NCBI GenBank assembly: GCA_011319805.1
Contig: SJRY01000167.1
Span: forward strand, 1 to 23,048
DNA length: 23,048 nt
Direction: 5' to 3'
From: Macrocybe gigantea
Lineage: Eukaryota; Basidiomycota; Agaricomycetes; Agaricales; Callistosporiaceae
The position numbers were made by a program, and so were the translations under genes. Below are positions 9,829-20,867 of the stretch, in pieces (position 1 is the first letter of the stretch; each line of letters begins with the position of its first letter). A model generated the notes under the pieces. That model saw only the letters and a program-made list of their open reading frames with translations. It made no database searches and had not been told where the DNA came from.

Positions 9829-12413
9829 GTCTTGTCCCCGTTTTTTGAACCGTGATGTGGCACCAGTCATCTCTGTGACCTCGACACTGCAAGATCACAC
9901 GAGGAACGCCAAACGGACCGTCGCAAAGTCGATCCTACTCCCGCTCGGAGGTCGCCCACTCATCGTCTTGCCACCGCGGGATCTCGTCGATGTCGTCGCA
10001 TCTGTATACTCGCCGTCACGCATGCTGAATGCAGTGCTGCGCGAGGTCAAGAAGGAGAACAAGGCGACGCGCTTTGTGGAAATATGGAAGGATGGTAGTC
10101 TGCACGCGTCGATCGAGACCACAGAGGCGCATGGCGCGTTTTATACGGATGGTAAGGCCCGATTTGTTTTCGCTTTTGTTATGCGCGGCGACCTGATGGG
10201 CTTCGAAAATTCATGCACGCAGAACACCTCGCGTCGCTGGCGTTCTCGCCCTCGGAGACGTCTCTGTTGTACGTTGCAGAAGGTTTGCCCCCGTCAAGCA
10301 GCAGCACCGGCAGCGACAGCGATCCATATCGTCGATTCCGCTTCACGCCGCAGTTCGGCGAAGGCATACCAGGGAAGAAACGTCCGACGATGTTCGTGTA
10401 TCGTTTTGGCTCTAGCTCTACGTTACTGGCTAGTGGCGGAGGTAGTGCCAAAGCGCAAATTCAGAATCAATTGGTTTCGTTGTCCCTAAGTGGCGCTACG
10501 CTTCCTACGCTGTCCTCCCCAGTTTGGCTTGGCCAAGGCGTGTTCTCACCGGACGGACGCAAACTGTATGCAACGGGGTACGAGCAGGCCGCGGACGATC
10601 ATCTTCTGGGCGTCCTGTGGTGCTTCAATCGCCCAACTGGTATATGGGAGATCGATCTGTCGCCTCTGGACAATCCGGACCTCCTTACAGAGCAGATGCA
10701 GCAAAGCTCCGCCTCCTTTGGGCAACCAACAAACGTCAGTTGCCCTGCCAGAAAACTCACGCCGTCGTACTTGTCCTGTCGGTCTCCTCGGATCTTGACG
10801 ACAGCTGCGAGTAGGTCGAGCTTGATCTGGCTCTCGTGCCCGACGGGCGGCCCGCATGCTGCGACGTCGTCCATCTACGCGCTCGACATTTCGAACGGGA
10901 GCGCCCCACTTGTGCAGAAGGACGCGCAGCCGCTGCTGCCGGCCGTCTTCGAGGCGTCGAAGGAGCGAGACGGCGGGTTCCCGGGGCTTTATTGTGACTA
11001 CAACCTGCCTCCGGTCGCGTTCATCCATCATGCGTCCTTTGACGCGCCGCAGATCGTCATGCATTCGACGTGGCGCTCGAGAACGACCGTCGTGCTGGTT
11101 TCGATGCGCGATGGACGCGTGCGTGATCTCACGCCGGACGAGGACGGGCAGCTGTACAGCTGGAAAGTCCTTTGCGCCGACGAAGAGAGCGGTCAGATTA
11201 TTTGCTCGCGGAGCTCCTTAACTGTCCCGCACGAAGTCGTGCTTGGCGAATTTGACGGGAAGGGCAATGTGGCCTGGACCGTGTTGGATAAGCCTGAATT
11301 GCCTGGTGACGGTTAGTACAGGCTTTACATTCTCTCTCATCATCTCTCGTTCTTAAAAAATTCATTATGAATATGCATGACAGTGGAACAGGCTCTGTCG
11401 ACCCTTTCGGTGTCCATCGTACCCATCCCCGGTCGAGAACCCTGTGAAACCATTCTCATGCGACAAAACGCCGCAACCGCTGCCACACCCTGCATCACAT
11501 ATCCTCACGGCGGACCTCACATGGCTACCACGACCGCATTCACGCCGGCGACGGTCGCATATGCATTGGAAGGATGTCGGTATCTTTTTCGATGTCACGA
11601 TGCTATTGCAGAGCTGACATTTCCTGGGAACTTTCGCAGACACGGTCTCTTTGCCTAATTACACCGGATCTATTGGATTTGGGGAGAATGCGGTAAGAGC
11701 GCTGTTGGGAAATTGTGGGACACTGGATGTCCAGGATTGCCTGGCATCCGTCAACCATCTCGTAAAGCTTGGAGTCGCTAGTGAGGGACCTGGAAAGCTC
11801 TTCGTTATGGGCGGAAGCCATGGCGGTTTCCTTTCTTCGCATTGTGAGTCCCTCTACGCCCGGCTTTTTCTGATAGCAGCTCAACGAAGAACGTCGTTCT
11901 TTTTCTGAATTGGATTCAATGGCAACAGTGATTGGACAGCAGCCGGACCTGTTCACAGCAGCCGTCATTCGCAATCCTGTGACCTCAGCCGAGATGTCGA
12001 CGACCGATATCCCAGATTGGTACTATGCGGAATTCGGTATAGAATACCCTCTTTCATCTTCGTTGTCCGAAGCCGAGCTCCCTAGTGCTGGAGAACTCAG
12101 TCAAGGACGACTTGCGCCCATCCTGACGCCGGAGCTGTTCGCCAAGATTCAAAAGGCGTGCCCCATCTCGCATGTCGACGCTGTCCGCGCGAACGTGCTG
12201 CTGCTGCTCGGTGCGGTCGACCTTCGCATCGCTCCCACGCAAGGCCTCGAGCTGTATCACGCACTGAAGGCAAGGCGACGCAGGGACCCGCAGTCAGGCG
12301 GAAAGATCGATTTACTGGTGTTTGACGGCGAGTCTCACTCGCTGGATGGGGTGGAGGCGGCCAGGGTCTGTTGGGAAGCTGGAAGAGACTTTTTAGCAGA
12401 GTTCAGAAAATGA
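9658..12413 (+). CDS. Acylaminoacyl peptidase (prolyl oligopeptidase family S9C)
   Basis: Six exons: 9658-9733, 9867-10151, 10223-11311, 11384-11575, 11640-11843, 11929-12413. They join in frame to 776 residues. The enzyme removes N-acylated (mostly N-acetylated) amino acids from blocked peptides, usually in the cytosol. The N-terminal two thirds is the beta-propeller (VFSPDGRKLYATGYE, KLTPSYLSCRSPRI, YCDYNLPPVAF, MRDGRVRDLTPDEDG). The C-terminal alpha/beta-hydrolase domain begins near CITYPHGGPH. The triad is Ser607 (GGSHGG), Asp713 (GAVDLRIAPTQG) and His752 (GESHSLDG), in the expected order. Also present are EGYTVSLPNYTGS and DIPDWYYAEFG. Exon 1 was chosen because it gives the family-like N-terminus YAQLSALPVPVSAQF; Met6 at 9673 is an alternative start and matches the copy upstream. 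Intron 1 is long (133 nt). An in-frame ATG at 9827 inside it could give a different N-terminus. A decayed copy lies just upstream. Confidence 0.92.
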
Positions 12414-13692
12414 TGCGCACGTCCTGCCTTCAAGCGGGGCGGTTACTGTGGTTTTCTTGCAACGATTTCCTTTTGCTCGGCGGTTTGGCAGCTCGTCCGA
12501 GCTTGCAATTCAAACCTGAGTGTGTTTTCTAAGGGACAAATTGTAGCAGATCTAAATTGAAGCTCCCAACCCTTGTAGATCAAAATGAACCTCCATGCAG
12601 CATACAGAGGGCGCGGTGGGCATCAACATGCAGGGCCATCAAGCGGTATGAATGAGCCCTTTGCACTTAGAGCCGCCCGGCGGTTGCTTAAAAAAGCAAC
12701 AACAGGAAACACGGGTCGCGTCTAGTTTCACACGTGCCTGACATTGACGACCGACCGCGTCTGGCTCACGGCTGCCAGCGCACAGACTGCAAATCTCCAG
12801 ATGAAAGGGCCGGGTGAGAGTTTTTGGGGCCCAGTCCGCGTTTCTCGCAGCTGAATACCCTTTTTGCTTTTTTGTTTTTTGGAGAGGGAAACCAGCCTCA
12901 ACGTTGATGACGGGTCGGTCGTACACGAAATGTCCAGCGGTGGATGAGCGAAGATGGGACCGTTCTTTGCACACTGGCAAAAAGTCCTGTCAGGCGCCTT
13001 GCTTCGTCCATGTGCATATTTACCGTTGACCAGGGGCCAACCAGACGTGCCTCTGACGTCCTGCATAACGTATCGGAAGGTCATGGCGCGCTCATTCGTC
13101 AGCTTTCTGATCCTGGCACGGATCCGCAACGAGCATCCATATGGATTACCCTTCTTTCGGGGCAAATCATCATCAGGCAAGTCCACGGCCCAATCGATGA
13201 TAATAGACTGGAAATGAACAGAAGGCTCTAGCTAAGCCGAAAGATGTTGCGCTCGCGACACCATGGCGCTGTATGTCATTTCTCTTGCGCCCATGCCACA
13301 ACTTTCTTTGAAGGCCTTACTCCAGTCAATCTATCTGGATGCCGTAAAGTCGAGCTCCGCGAGCCGGCCGAGTGGACATCTTTCATGGGAAGATATCTCC
13401 TTTAAGTGTTATGGCAGGAATTCCCAGCGTCGAACGTCAAATGTGATGTGTCCAGAAGGCAAAAGGGGGACCTTGAATGGAAAAAGATACAGAACACAAA
13501 ACAAACCGCGAAAAAACTCCAGTGCCGTCCTTGTTTCGTCTTCTCCCGCATTGCACCTGCGAGGAGTAAAAAAAAAGCCACAGCGACAACGTCAGGGTTA
13601 TAATTGGGATTTAGCACGCGCCTGATTTGAGAAAAGTGGCGAGGGCCGATTTCTTTTTGAAGTATGTGCCTCTTTAAAGAGTTTTCTCCTGT
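12414..13692. other. Intergenic stretch, no gene recognised
   Basis: About 1.3 kb between the peptidase and the first transporter. A minus-strand open frame of 152 codons (12728-13186) overlaps plus-strand frames of 87-95 codons, and none has a motif I know. A perfect 7-bp inverted repeat (GTTGCTT, AAAA loop, AAGCAAC) sits at 12683-12700. T-rich and A-rich runs occur at 12857-12880 and 13567-13577. The last 60 bp before 13757 are pyrimidine-rich, as expected for the leader of the transporter gene. Confidence 0.45.
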
Positions 13693-15927
13693 TTGTGGAT
13701 GCGAACGACCGCGAGACTCAAACTTTTCTCCCTTCTTCGCTCACACCATCGACAGAATGACATCAACGGCGGAACAATTGAGCAAGGCGAGCTCGAACCA
13801 GGCGGACGACAAGCTGGAGAAGGGCGCGCAGACGTGACGAAGGAGGAAGTGCAATCTGAGATGGTCGACGATTTTCCCGAAGGCGGTTGGAAAGCCTGGT
13901 CTGCGGTTCTCGGAGCGTGAGTTGCCATTATTGATTGCCTTGTAGGATGGCAGGATGACCAGATGTGCTGAGATGGTGTGCCTACTAGGTGGATTGTCCA
14001 GTTTTGTACCTTTGGGTGCGTCATTGTTTGATCTCAAGCGTGGCGGTAGACTTTTTGGAAGGCTCAACGTCAGTCGGGTTTAGATACGTCAACGCCTATG
14101 GCGTCTACAACGGTGATTTCGGTTGTCGACGGCTTGGCGAAGCGCTGCTCATTGCAGGTTCAAACGCAGATTTTTACGTCCGCGAATATCTCAGTGACAG
14201 ATACACGTCTTCCCAAATCAGGTGCGTTTCAAAGTTCACACCTCCCCCTCCCGTGTCCCTCATGGCGTTTCATGACGTTCACTCAGCTGGATCGGGAGCA
14301 CGCAGCTGCTGCTCACGCTGTCGTTTGGACTCGTGTCGGGCCGTGCCTTTGACGGTGGATACTTGTAAGCATGCCGAGTTGGGCTCTCAGCAAATTGGAT
14401 CAACGTCATGGACTAATACCACATGTCGAAGCTATCATCTGATGATCAGCGGAGCAGTCCTGCTCGTCTTTTGTCTGTTCATGCTGTCGCTGTCGCATCC
14501 AGGACAGTACTATCAAGTTGAGTCATGATGCTGGCTTGGCTGCTGCCCCGCGGAGGGGTGGCATGGCCCACGCTCGCCAAGTTTTGATGATCGAAAGAGG
14601 ACCGTCCGGTTGACGAGTGCTGTTGCTTTTGTTTTGTTCCTGTTCTCAGGTATTCCTCGCACAGGGCCTCGGCGTAGGCATCGCCATTGGCATCACATAT
14701 GTGCCAAGTTTCGGCCTCGTCTCGCAGTATTTTCGTCGCCGCCGAGCGACGACCATGGGCATCGCTGCCTCTGTAGGTGTAGTTGCTTGACAAGCATCTG
14801 CTTCGTCTCGGATTCCGCGGAGGGGGTACACCATGCTGATTGTGTCCACATTTTTCATCAGGGCGCCGGGGTGGGTGGCGCGCTTCATCCGATCATGTTG
14901 AACAGGCTTTTTCATAGCGGCACTGGGTTTCACGACGGCGTCAGGGCGAGCGCCGGTTTTCTTGCCGGACTGATGCTCATTGCCATATTGCTGATGCGAC
15001 CCAGGCTTGGCCTGCACAAGAAAAACCCAAACAAAGTGTTTAGTGTATTGGGGGATATCCCCTACGTCATAATGATCATAGGGTGTGTGCGACGCGATCG
15101 GTCCGTTCCTTTAGATGGGATAGCTGACCTGCCTTTTCAGAACTGTACTAGTCTTGACAGGCCTCTATTTTCCTATATTCTTTCTGCAACTGAACGCTAT
15201 CAAAAACGGGCTCAGTCCCCATTTTGCATTTTATACGGTTTGTGTACACGTTGCTGGAAGATGCGAGACTGACTCGCAGACACGTTTCAGCTGGTAATTT
15301 TGAATGGATCGAGCGTTGTAGGTCGAGTGTTCCCAAATATGCTCGTTTCACGGGTGGGGGTCTTTAACGTGGTGATACCCTGCGTGACGACGTGTGGGAT
15401 CTTGATCTTCTGCACGCTGGCGGTCAAGAATGTGGTAGGAACAGTGATATATGCGATCCTTTATGGGTTTTTCTCGGGAGCATGTGGGTGTCTCGTCCAT
15501 GCATCTACATGCCATGCCCATATTAAACACAAAGTCTAAAACACGCTGCGTTAAAAAGATGTTGGGCTGTTACCTCCGATGGTCGGCTCGCTGGCGCGCA
15601 ATGATGCAGAGATAGGCGTGCGGATGGGTGTCTGCTTCACGTTTACAGGTATGGGCAATGCTTTTGTTTGAGTTGTGTGTGATGACCCGATTGCCGTACC
15701 CGTACAGGATTCGGAGGACTTGTAGGTAAGGCCGCGCGGTTTCTGATATGAAAATGTGGGTGGTTAACGTGGCGCAAGGCTCGCCTATCGCGGGGGCGCT
15801 GCTTTCGTCGTCGTTCGTATGGTGGCGACCGAGCATTTTCGCTGGGCTTTCAGTTTTGTGTGGGGTGGGCTGTTTCACGACGACGCGAATGCTTGTGTCG
15901 CGGAAAAAAGGCAGCGGGTGGTTATGA
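13693..15927 (+). CDS. Monocarboxylate-type MFS transporter, copy 1 (start uncertain)
   Basis: Thirteen exons: 13693-13916, 13989-14015, 14084-14112, 14170-14221, 14287-14364, 14432-14516, 14650-14772, 14862-15082, 15141-15237, 15291-15483, 15559-15648, 15708-15725, 15779-15927. They join in frame to 461 residues. The protein is a 12-helix plasma-membrane-type carrier of the monocarboxylate porter group; the signature EGGWKAW precedes helix 1, and family segments such as VNAYGVYND, GITYVPSFGLVSQYF, GVGGALHPIM and GSPIAGALL follow. The substrate is unknown. The start is doubtful. The longest in-frame ATG is 13693, but a better ATG at 13757, right after a pyrimidine-rich leader, opens a typical hydrophilic N-terminus that hits a stop at 13835. 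One extra base near 13831 would join it to the rest. ATG 13861 would leave only two residues before DFPEGGW. Same intron positions as the next gene. Confidence 0.85.
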
Positions 15928-16320
15928 TTAGGTTCTATAATAGAAGCGACGTCCGTTGCACCCTCGGGTTTGGATTTCGTGAGATTAGATCCGCGGCGAT
16001 TTGGAGGCGGAAGGGCATGTTTCCCACCCACGTCTCTGTGCTATGAATAGCCGCATCGCTCCAGCCTTCTCGTTGGATTTGGAATTTTGGACGAATGCTG
16101 CTGCTGCTGCTGTTGCTCATTCACACCCCGTCACATTCCTCACAAATGCCAGCTCGGCACCTTCATTTCTCACATCCACCTCTCCTCACAGCCGCCCCCC
16201 TATGAAGCCGCCTCGCCAGGATAAAGAATGGCAGGACGTCGTACGTTCCGCGTCCCCTCTCTGCCCCAGCTTTTTCCTTGCATGCCGTCTCACCAACCGT
16301 CGTCTTAGAACATCTTCGTC
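15928..16320. promoter_or_regulatory. Intergenic region with promoter and leader of transporter copy 2
   Basis: About 390 bp between the tandem transporters. It has five CTG units at 16098-16112 and pyrimidine-rich tracts from 16130 to 16310. A possible leader intron runs from GTACGT (16239) to TTAG just before the ATG at 16321. No coding sequence recognised. Confidence 0.4.
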
Positions 16321-18336
16321 ATGGCCTCCGGGGATTCCAACGACTCCGACAGGCCAGACGGCTTTCGCTCCGGCCACGACGTCGAGCGCGCCGAACCTCC
16401 GCGGACAGCCCCATCGGACTACCCCGAAGGAGGCTGGAGAGCCTGGTCCGTCGTCGCAGGCGTGCAAGTCTCTTTATTCATTTCTACCTCTTTGTCCTTC
16501 CGAAGATGCTGATGATCGGTTATATGCCTGCAGCTGGCTAGCTCAGTTTTGCACGTTCGGGCAAGTTCGCGTACATAACCCATGGGGCTTTCCTGTTGAT
16601 GAACGTGATTATTCATCTCCGCCAGCTACACCAACGCGTACGGGGTCTATAACGGTAAATCATCATAAATCTTTTATTTTCAGCACCCGAGGCTTGACAG
16701 GCGAGCGCCACAAACAAAAAAGACTTCTATGTTCGCGAATACCTGAACGAGAAGTACACATCATCACAAATCAGGTTCGTCCCTGCAATTGACAGCCTCG
16801 CTCGCGTAATGACCATGGTGTCCACAGCTGGATAGGCAGCATACAACTGCTCTTGACGCTCTCTTGCGGCCTAGTCTCTGGCAGGCTGTATGACACCGGC
16901 CATTTGTATGCTATATGCGATCTATCTCCGTTCCCCACCCTGCTCATCGTGCTGATCATCTTCCAGTTATCACTTAATGATCGGCGGACTCGTGCTATAT
17001 GTGTTCTGCCTCTTCATGGTGTCCCTTTCACGGCCTGAACAGTATTATCAGGCATGTGCAGACCCGTGATAATGAACTCAGATGGTCTGATTATCGATTT
17101 AACAGATATTCCTTGCACACGGATTAGGGTTGGGCTCGGCGCTTGGGATAACCTACGTGCCCAGTTTGGCAGTCGTGACGCAATACTTTAATCGCCGGCG
17201 TGCCTTTGCAATAGGGATCGCCGCCTCTGTGCGTTCCTCTTTCCTTTGATATTGCGGCATCGCCCATTGGTTGTTGGCTCAGGGTTCGGCGCTTGGAGCA
17301 ACGGTCCACCCCATCATGCTCAACAACCTATTCCACGGTCCAGTCGGGTTCCATAACGGTGTTCGGGCTAGTGCTGGTCTCATAGCGGGCCTCTTGCTAA
17401 TTTCGGTGTGCCTCATGAGGACTAGATTCCCTCCTGGTCCACCGAAAGAAAGCAGTCTATGGTCCGATTTCCGCCATTACCTTCGCGATCCAGCGTACCT
17501 CATTCTTACGTTCGGGTGAGTCTGGGTTCCATATCGTTGAGTCTGTCAGCTGACCGCTGTGAATGTCTTAGCACCTTTCTCAATTATGCAGGCTTGTACA
17601 TTCCGACGTTCTTCCTGCAGTTGAAGGCCATAAAGAACGGACTACCGCCTCATTTTGCTTTCTATACTGTGAGCAAATTTCAGCCATCGTACATGCGTAC
17701 AAATAACGGAGTTCCTACCGCCCAGTTGGTCGTCCTGAACGGCGTCAGCATCGCCGGCCGAGTCGTACCCAACATGATGGTCGCACGCTATGGAGTGTTC
17801 AATGTAACGATAGCCTGCATCTCAATTTGCGGCGTCTTGGCGTTCTGCTTCATCGTCATCGACACAATCCCGGGCACGACGGTATTTGCGGTGCTCTATG
17901 GGTTCTTCTCCGGTGGATGTGCGTACCCAAGCATCGTTTCTGTCATGGGCCTGTCATCGCTGACGAAACGGTTTGACAGATGCAAGCCTTCTGACGCCAC
18001 TGGTTGGCTCTATGGCTGAGAAGGACTCTGAGATCGGATCCCGTTTAGGAATATGCTTCACATTGACTGGTGAGTATGTTCGTCGGTCCTTCTTTTCACG
18101 GCGTTTCAAATCATTGAATGGCATTTTGCAGGGTTTGGCGGGCTGATAGGTATGGCATGATATTTCGCTAGACGTATCAAGCATATTCCTGATATGTCGT
18201 TCCTTGCCTTGCCTTCTGTGTTCTTGTTTTAGGATCGCCTATCGCTGGCGCATTGCTTTCTTCCTCCTTCATATGGTGGCGACCCGTCCTCTTCTCGGCA
18301 TATGCGTGCTCTGTGGCGCCGCATGCCTCTCCATAA
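16321..18336 (+). CDS. Monocarboxylate-type MFS transporter, copy 2, C-terminus shifted
   Basis: Thirteen exons: 16321-16463, 16534-16560, 16626-16654, 16723-16774, 16828-16905, 16967-17051, 17106-17228, 17283-17515, 17572-17668, 17726-17918, 17980-18069, 18132-18149, 18233-18336; 423 residues as encoded. Same family as copy 1: EGGWRAW at residues 36-42, then TNAYGVYND, GITYVPSLAVVTQYF, GATVHPIM, GFGGLIGSPIAGALL. Ten of the thirteen exons have exactly the same length as in copy 1 and all intron phases match, so the two arose by tandem duplication. Three introns (starting 16464, 16561, 17052) begin with GC instead of GT. After WWRPVLFS the frame leaves the family pattern and stops at 18334. 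One extra base near 18298 would restore GICVLCGAACLSITRFLL and KKKGTWRV, ending at 18380. Substrate unknown. Confidence 0.87.
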
Positions 18337-18380
18337 CGCGCTTCCTCCTCGTCAAAAAGAAGGGAACCTGGCGGGTGTGA

Positions 18381-20867
18381 AAAAAAAATTAGAAGGTTGT
18401 TGTATCAACCTACTGCCTAGGGTTGACATGGACACCTGCAATTTCGAAGTTCGATCTTCCATGATTCGATGATGCCGTGATACCCACCTTCCCCCGGAAA
18501 ATCTGTCTGTTGCTCCGAGCCGAGCGCAGCGAGGACAAAACCCACCCAACACCACCCACTCACTCGACATCGTACGACAAGCCAATACTCCTTTCCCACC
18601 TAATCTTCCCCTCACCTCTTAATTTTTTTCGCGCGCAGACGTAGATACTGAAACCGATGACAAGCGTGGTGGACGACACCTTTCTTTTGGGCGTGTGGTT
18701 TTCTAGGCGAGGGCGTTTCGTTAGTTTTGATTCCCATCCCTACATCCAGCGACATGAAAAACCGCATTTTTTTGCATCTTTTCCCAATCGACGACTCGAT
18801 CTAATCGCACGGCTTCGCTTCCACGCATATACGGCAGTTATGGCACGACCTCACATGACATGAACATGACACGCATGCGATTGCAGCGACAAAGGTTTCG
18901 AGCTTCCCCCACCATTGGATGCAATTTTTCCGCACTATAGATGATGCCTTTTTAACCTTTTTTTCCTATTTATGACATTGTCCTTTTATCTTTGAAGCGT
19001 CTTTGGTATTCTCTTCGGTTTGCATACGGACATTGATTTGTAACTTATACTTAGCTCTTTCGATTCATGCTCTTTTGTAACACCAGCAATCTCTTGTTGT
19101 CCCGTTGTCGCATGATAGGGCCTAGCATATAGATCGATGCGAATGTCGTGCTATAAAAAAAGTTTCTTGATGGGATGAACCAGGTATTCGAAAGACATTT
19201 TCAGACGCTTGCTTGACAGATTTGAGATGCTGCAGCTGATCACGACGCATGATGCATGATGTCTCGGAGGCAAATGATTTCGCGAGGTTACACGGCCGCC
19301 TATGCTGTCTATTTTTGGTTGTTTGAAGCGTTCGTTTTTTTGTGATGCATGACGTAGAGATTGAGGTCATGTCTTTTTGCTCAATCCGAGGACGAGCGAG
19401 GGACATATAGAACGGCTCGAACATCACTTGCCGAAATGTCGATCGGTCATGTATGGGTATGATGATGTGCGATAATCGAGCCGGGGTCGCAGGTGGATAG
19501 GCTAGAGCGCAACGTCGACCGTCGTTGTTGCTCGTCTTGGCATACGCGGCGATGGGCATGTTCTGGGGTTCTATCGGCCACACTTTTGAGCGCCTTGACG
19601 CACGCACGACGTGTACGCGCGAGCAAAGGTGGTCTAGAAAAGCACCAGATGAAAGGAGATAGGGAATTGAAGAATGGCGCAGTGCAATGTGACTAGTCGG
19701 TCATGTTCAAATAATCTGCCGAGGCTAGATCGGCCGGCGGGATAAGGTAAAGAGGAAGAGAATGGAAAATCTTCTTGCGTGGATTCGACGGTCCGGTATA
19801 TATGCGATTGTCTTGGATGATTTGTTGCGCAGTACATGGGTCAGGCAGAGCATGTGGGGCGGCGGTGGCAGGGTGAATGACAAGACAAGGCTGCGATGCG
19901 GTCCTTGACAATTGTTGGAGGGTAGAGCTTTTTCTGTGTCGAAGAGTGAGGCCTCATGACTGTCGCACGGTGCACAAGTAACGACCAGCTTCATAGAGCC
20001 GGGGCTTTTTGACTGGTTCTTGTACTCATGTGGATAAAAAAGTCGCATGACATGAGCGTCGTGTGCGCGATGGAGACCTCGGGAATCGTCGTAGAATAGG
20101 CCATCAACACGGCAAGTTATAATGAGCAAATGGGACGAGATAGATTTGCAGGTGATTCAGCGTGTTCACCCATTCTGGTGTCGCGAAGGCGGGCGGATGT
20201 GCAGTCCGATTTTGTCGCCTTGAAGGGACAGGCCGTTCTACGGTCTGGGCAGGAGAGGACCGGCATGTGTATTTCAATCCTGTGCAAAAGGTCTGCATGC
20301 CCGCTGCGTTGGTAATTTATGAATGGGTGTAGTGGACGACACCCTTCAAGGTCTGGTAAATATTAATTCCACAAGGTGCGGGGCATTGCATCTTGATTAC
20401 AATAGGGGACAAATATCGGCGCGGGGGGGAGTTGTCCGCGACAAGACTGATTGTGGAACAATCATGGATGCGAACTGTCCAGACCCTCGAAACAGTTGTG
20501 TGTCGGAGGTGCCAGACGGTTGCACGGGTGGGGCTGTACGTTATAAACATCATGATCATGCGTTAACACGGGCTTTGAGTGCTCGCCGTGGCAGCAACGC
20601 TGAGAATGACGAGCAAGGGTGTATAATTAAAAAACGGCCACCAGACAATGAAAATGCACCGTTTATGGCGCTGGAGAGTATACTGTACGATGAAGGGTTG
20701 GATAAGTATCGGGCGGTTGCCAAGGCTGGGTGGCACGTGCACTGGCGATCGGCGGTTGCCGAGAAGTCGTATTTAGTATTAGCTTTGTTTCGTGTATCGT
20801 TGACCACGACCACGACGAGCGCCTCGTCCCTGCTGTCCAGGCAGTCCCTTCATCGCTGTGCTTAACG
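18381..20867. other. Long stretch, no gene recognised
   Basis: About 2.5 kb. 18540-18660 is pyrimidine-rich and promoter-like, ending before an open frame of 68 codons (18657-18863) with no recognisable motif. 18940-19090 is T-rich and looks like a 3' untranslated region. Minus-strand open frames of 161 (19122-19607) and 134 (19725-20129) codons and a plus-strand frame of 180 codons (20323-20865) have no motif I know. No tRNA, snRNA or transposon ends were recognised. Given frame breaks in neighbouring genes, a real but interrupted gene here cannot be excluded. Confidence 0.4.

Noticed and set aside
12683..12700. Perfect 7-bp hairpin with AAAA loop
   Set aside because: Short isolated palindromes are expected by chance in 23 kb, and nothing nearby gives it a role.
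18657..20360. GTGGACGACACC occurring near both 18670 and 20335, possible repeated leader
   Set aside because: A single shared 12-mer is expected several times by chance in a window of this size, and the flanks do not match.
20323..20865. Plus-strand open frame of 180 codons
   Set aside because: No motif, no clear promoter, no splice structure, and a minus-strand open frame overlaps it; composition alone can explain it.
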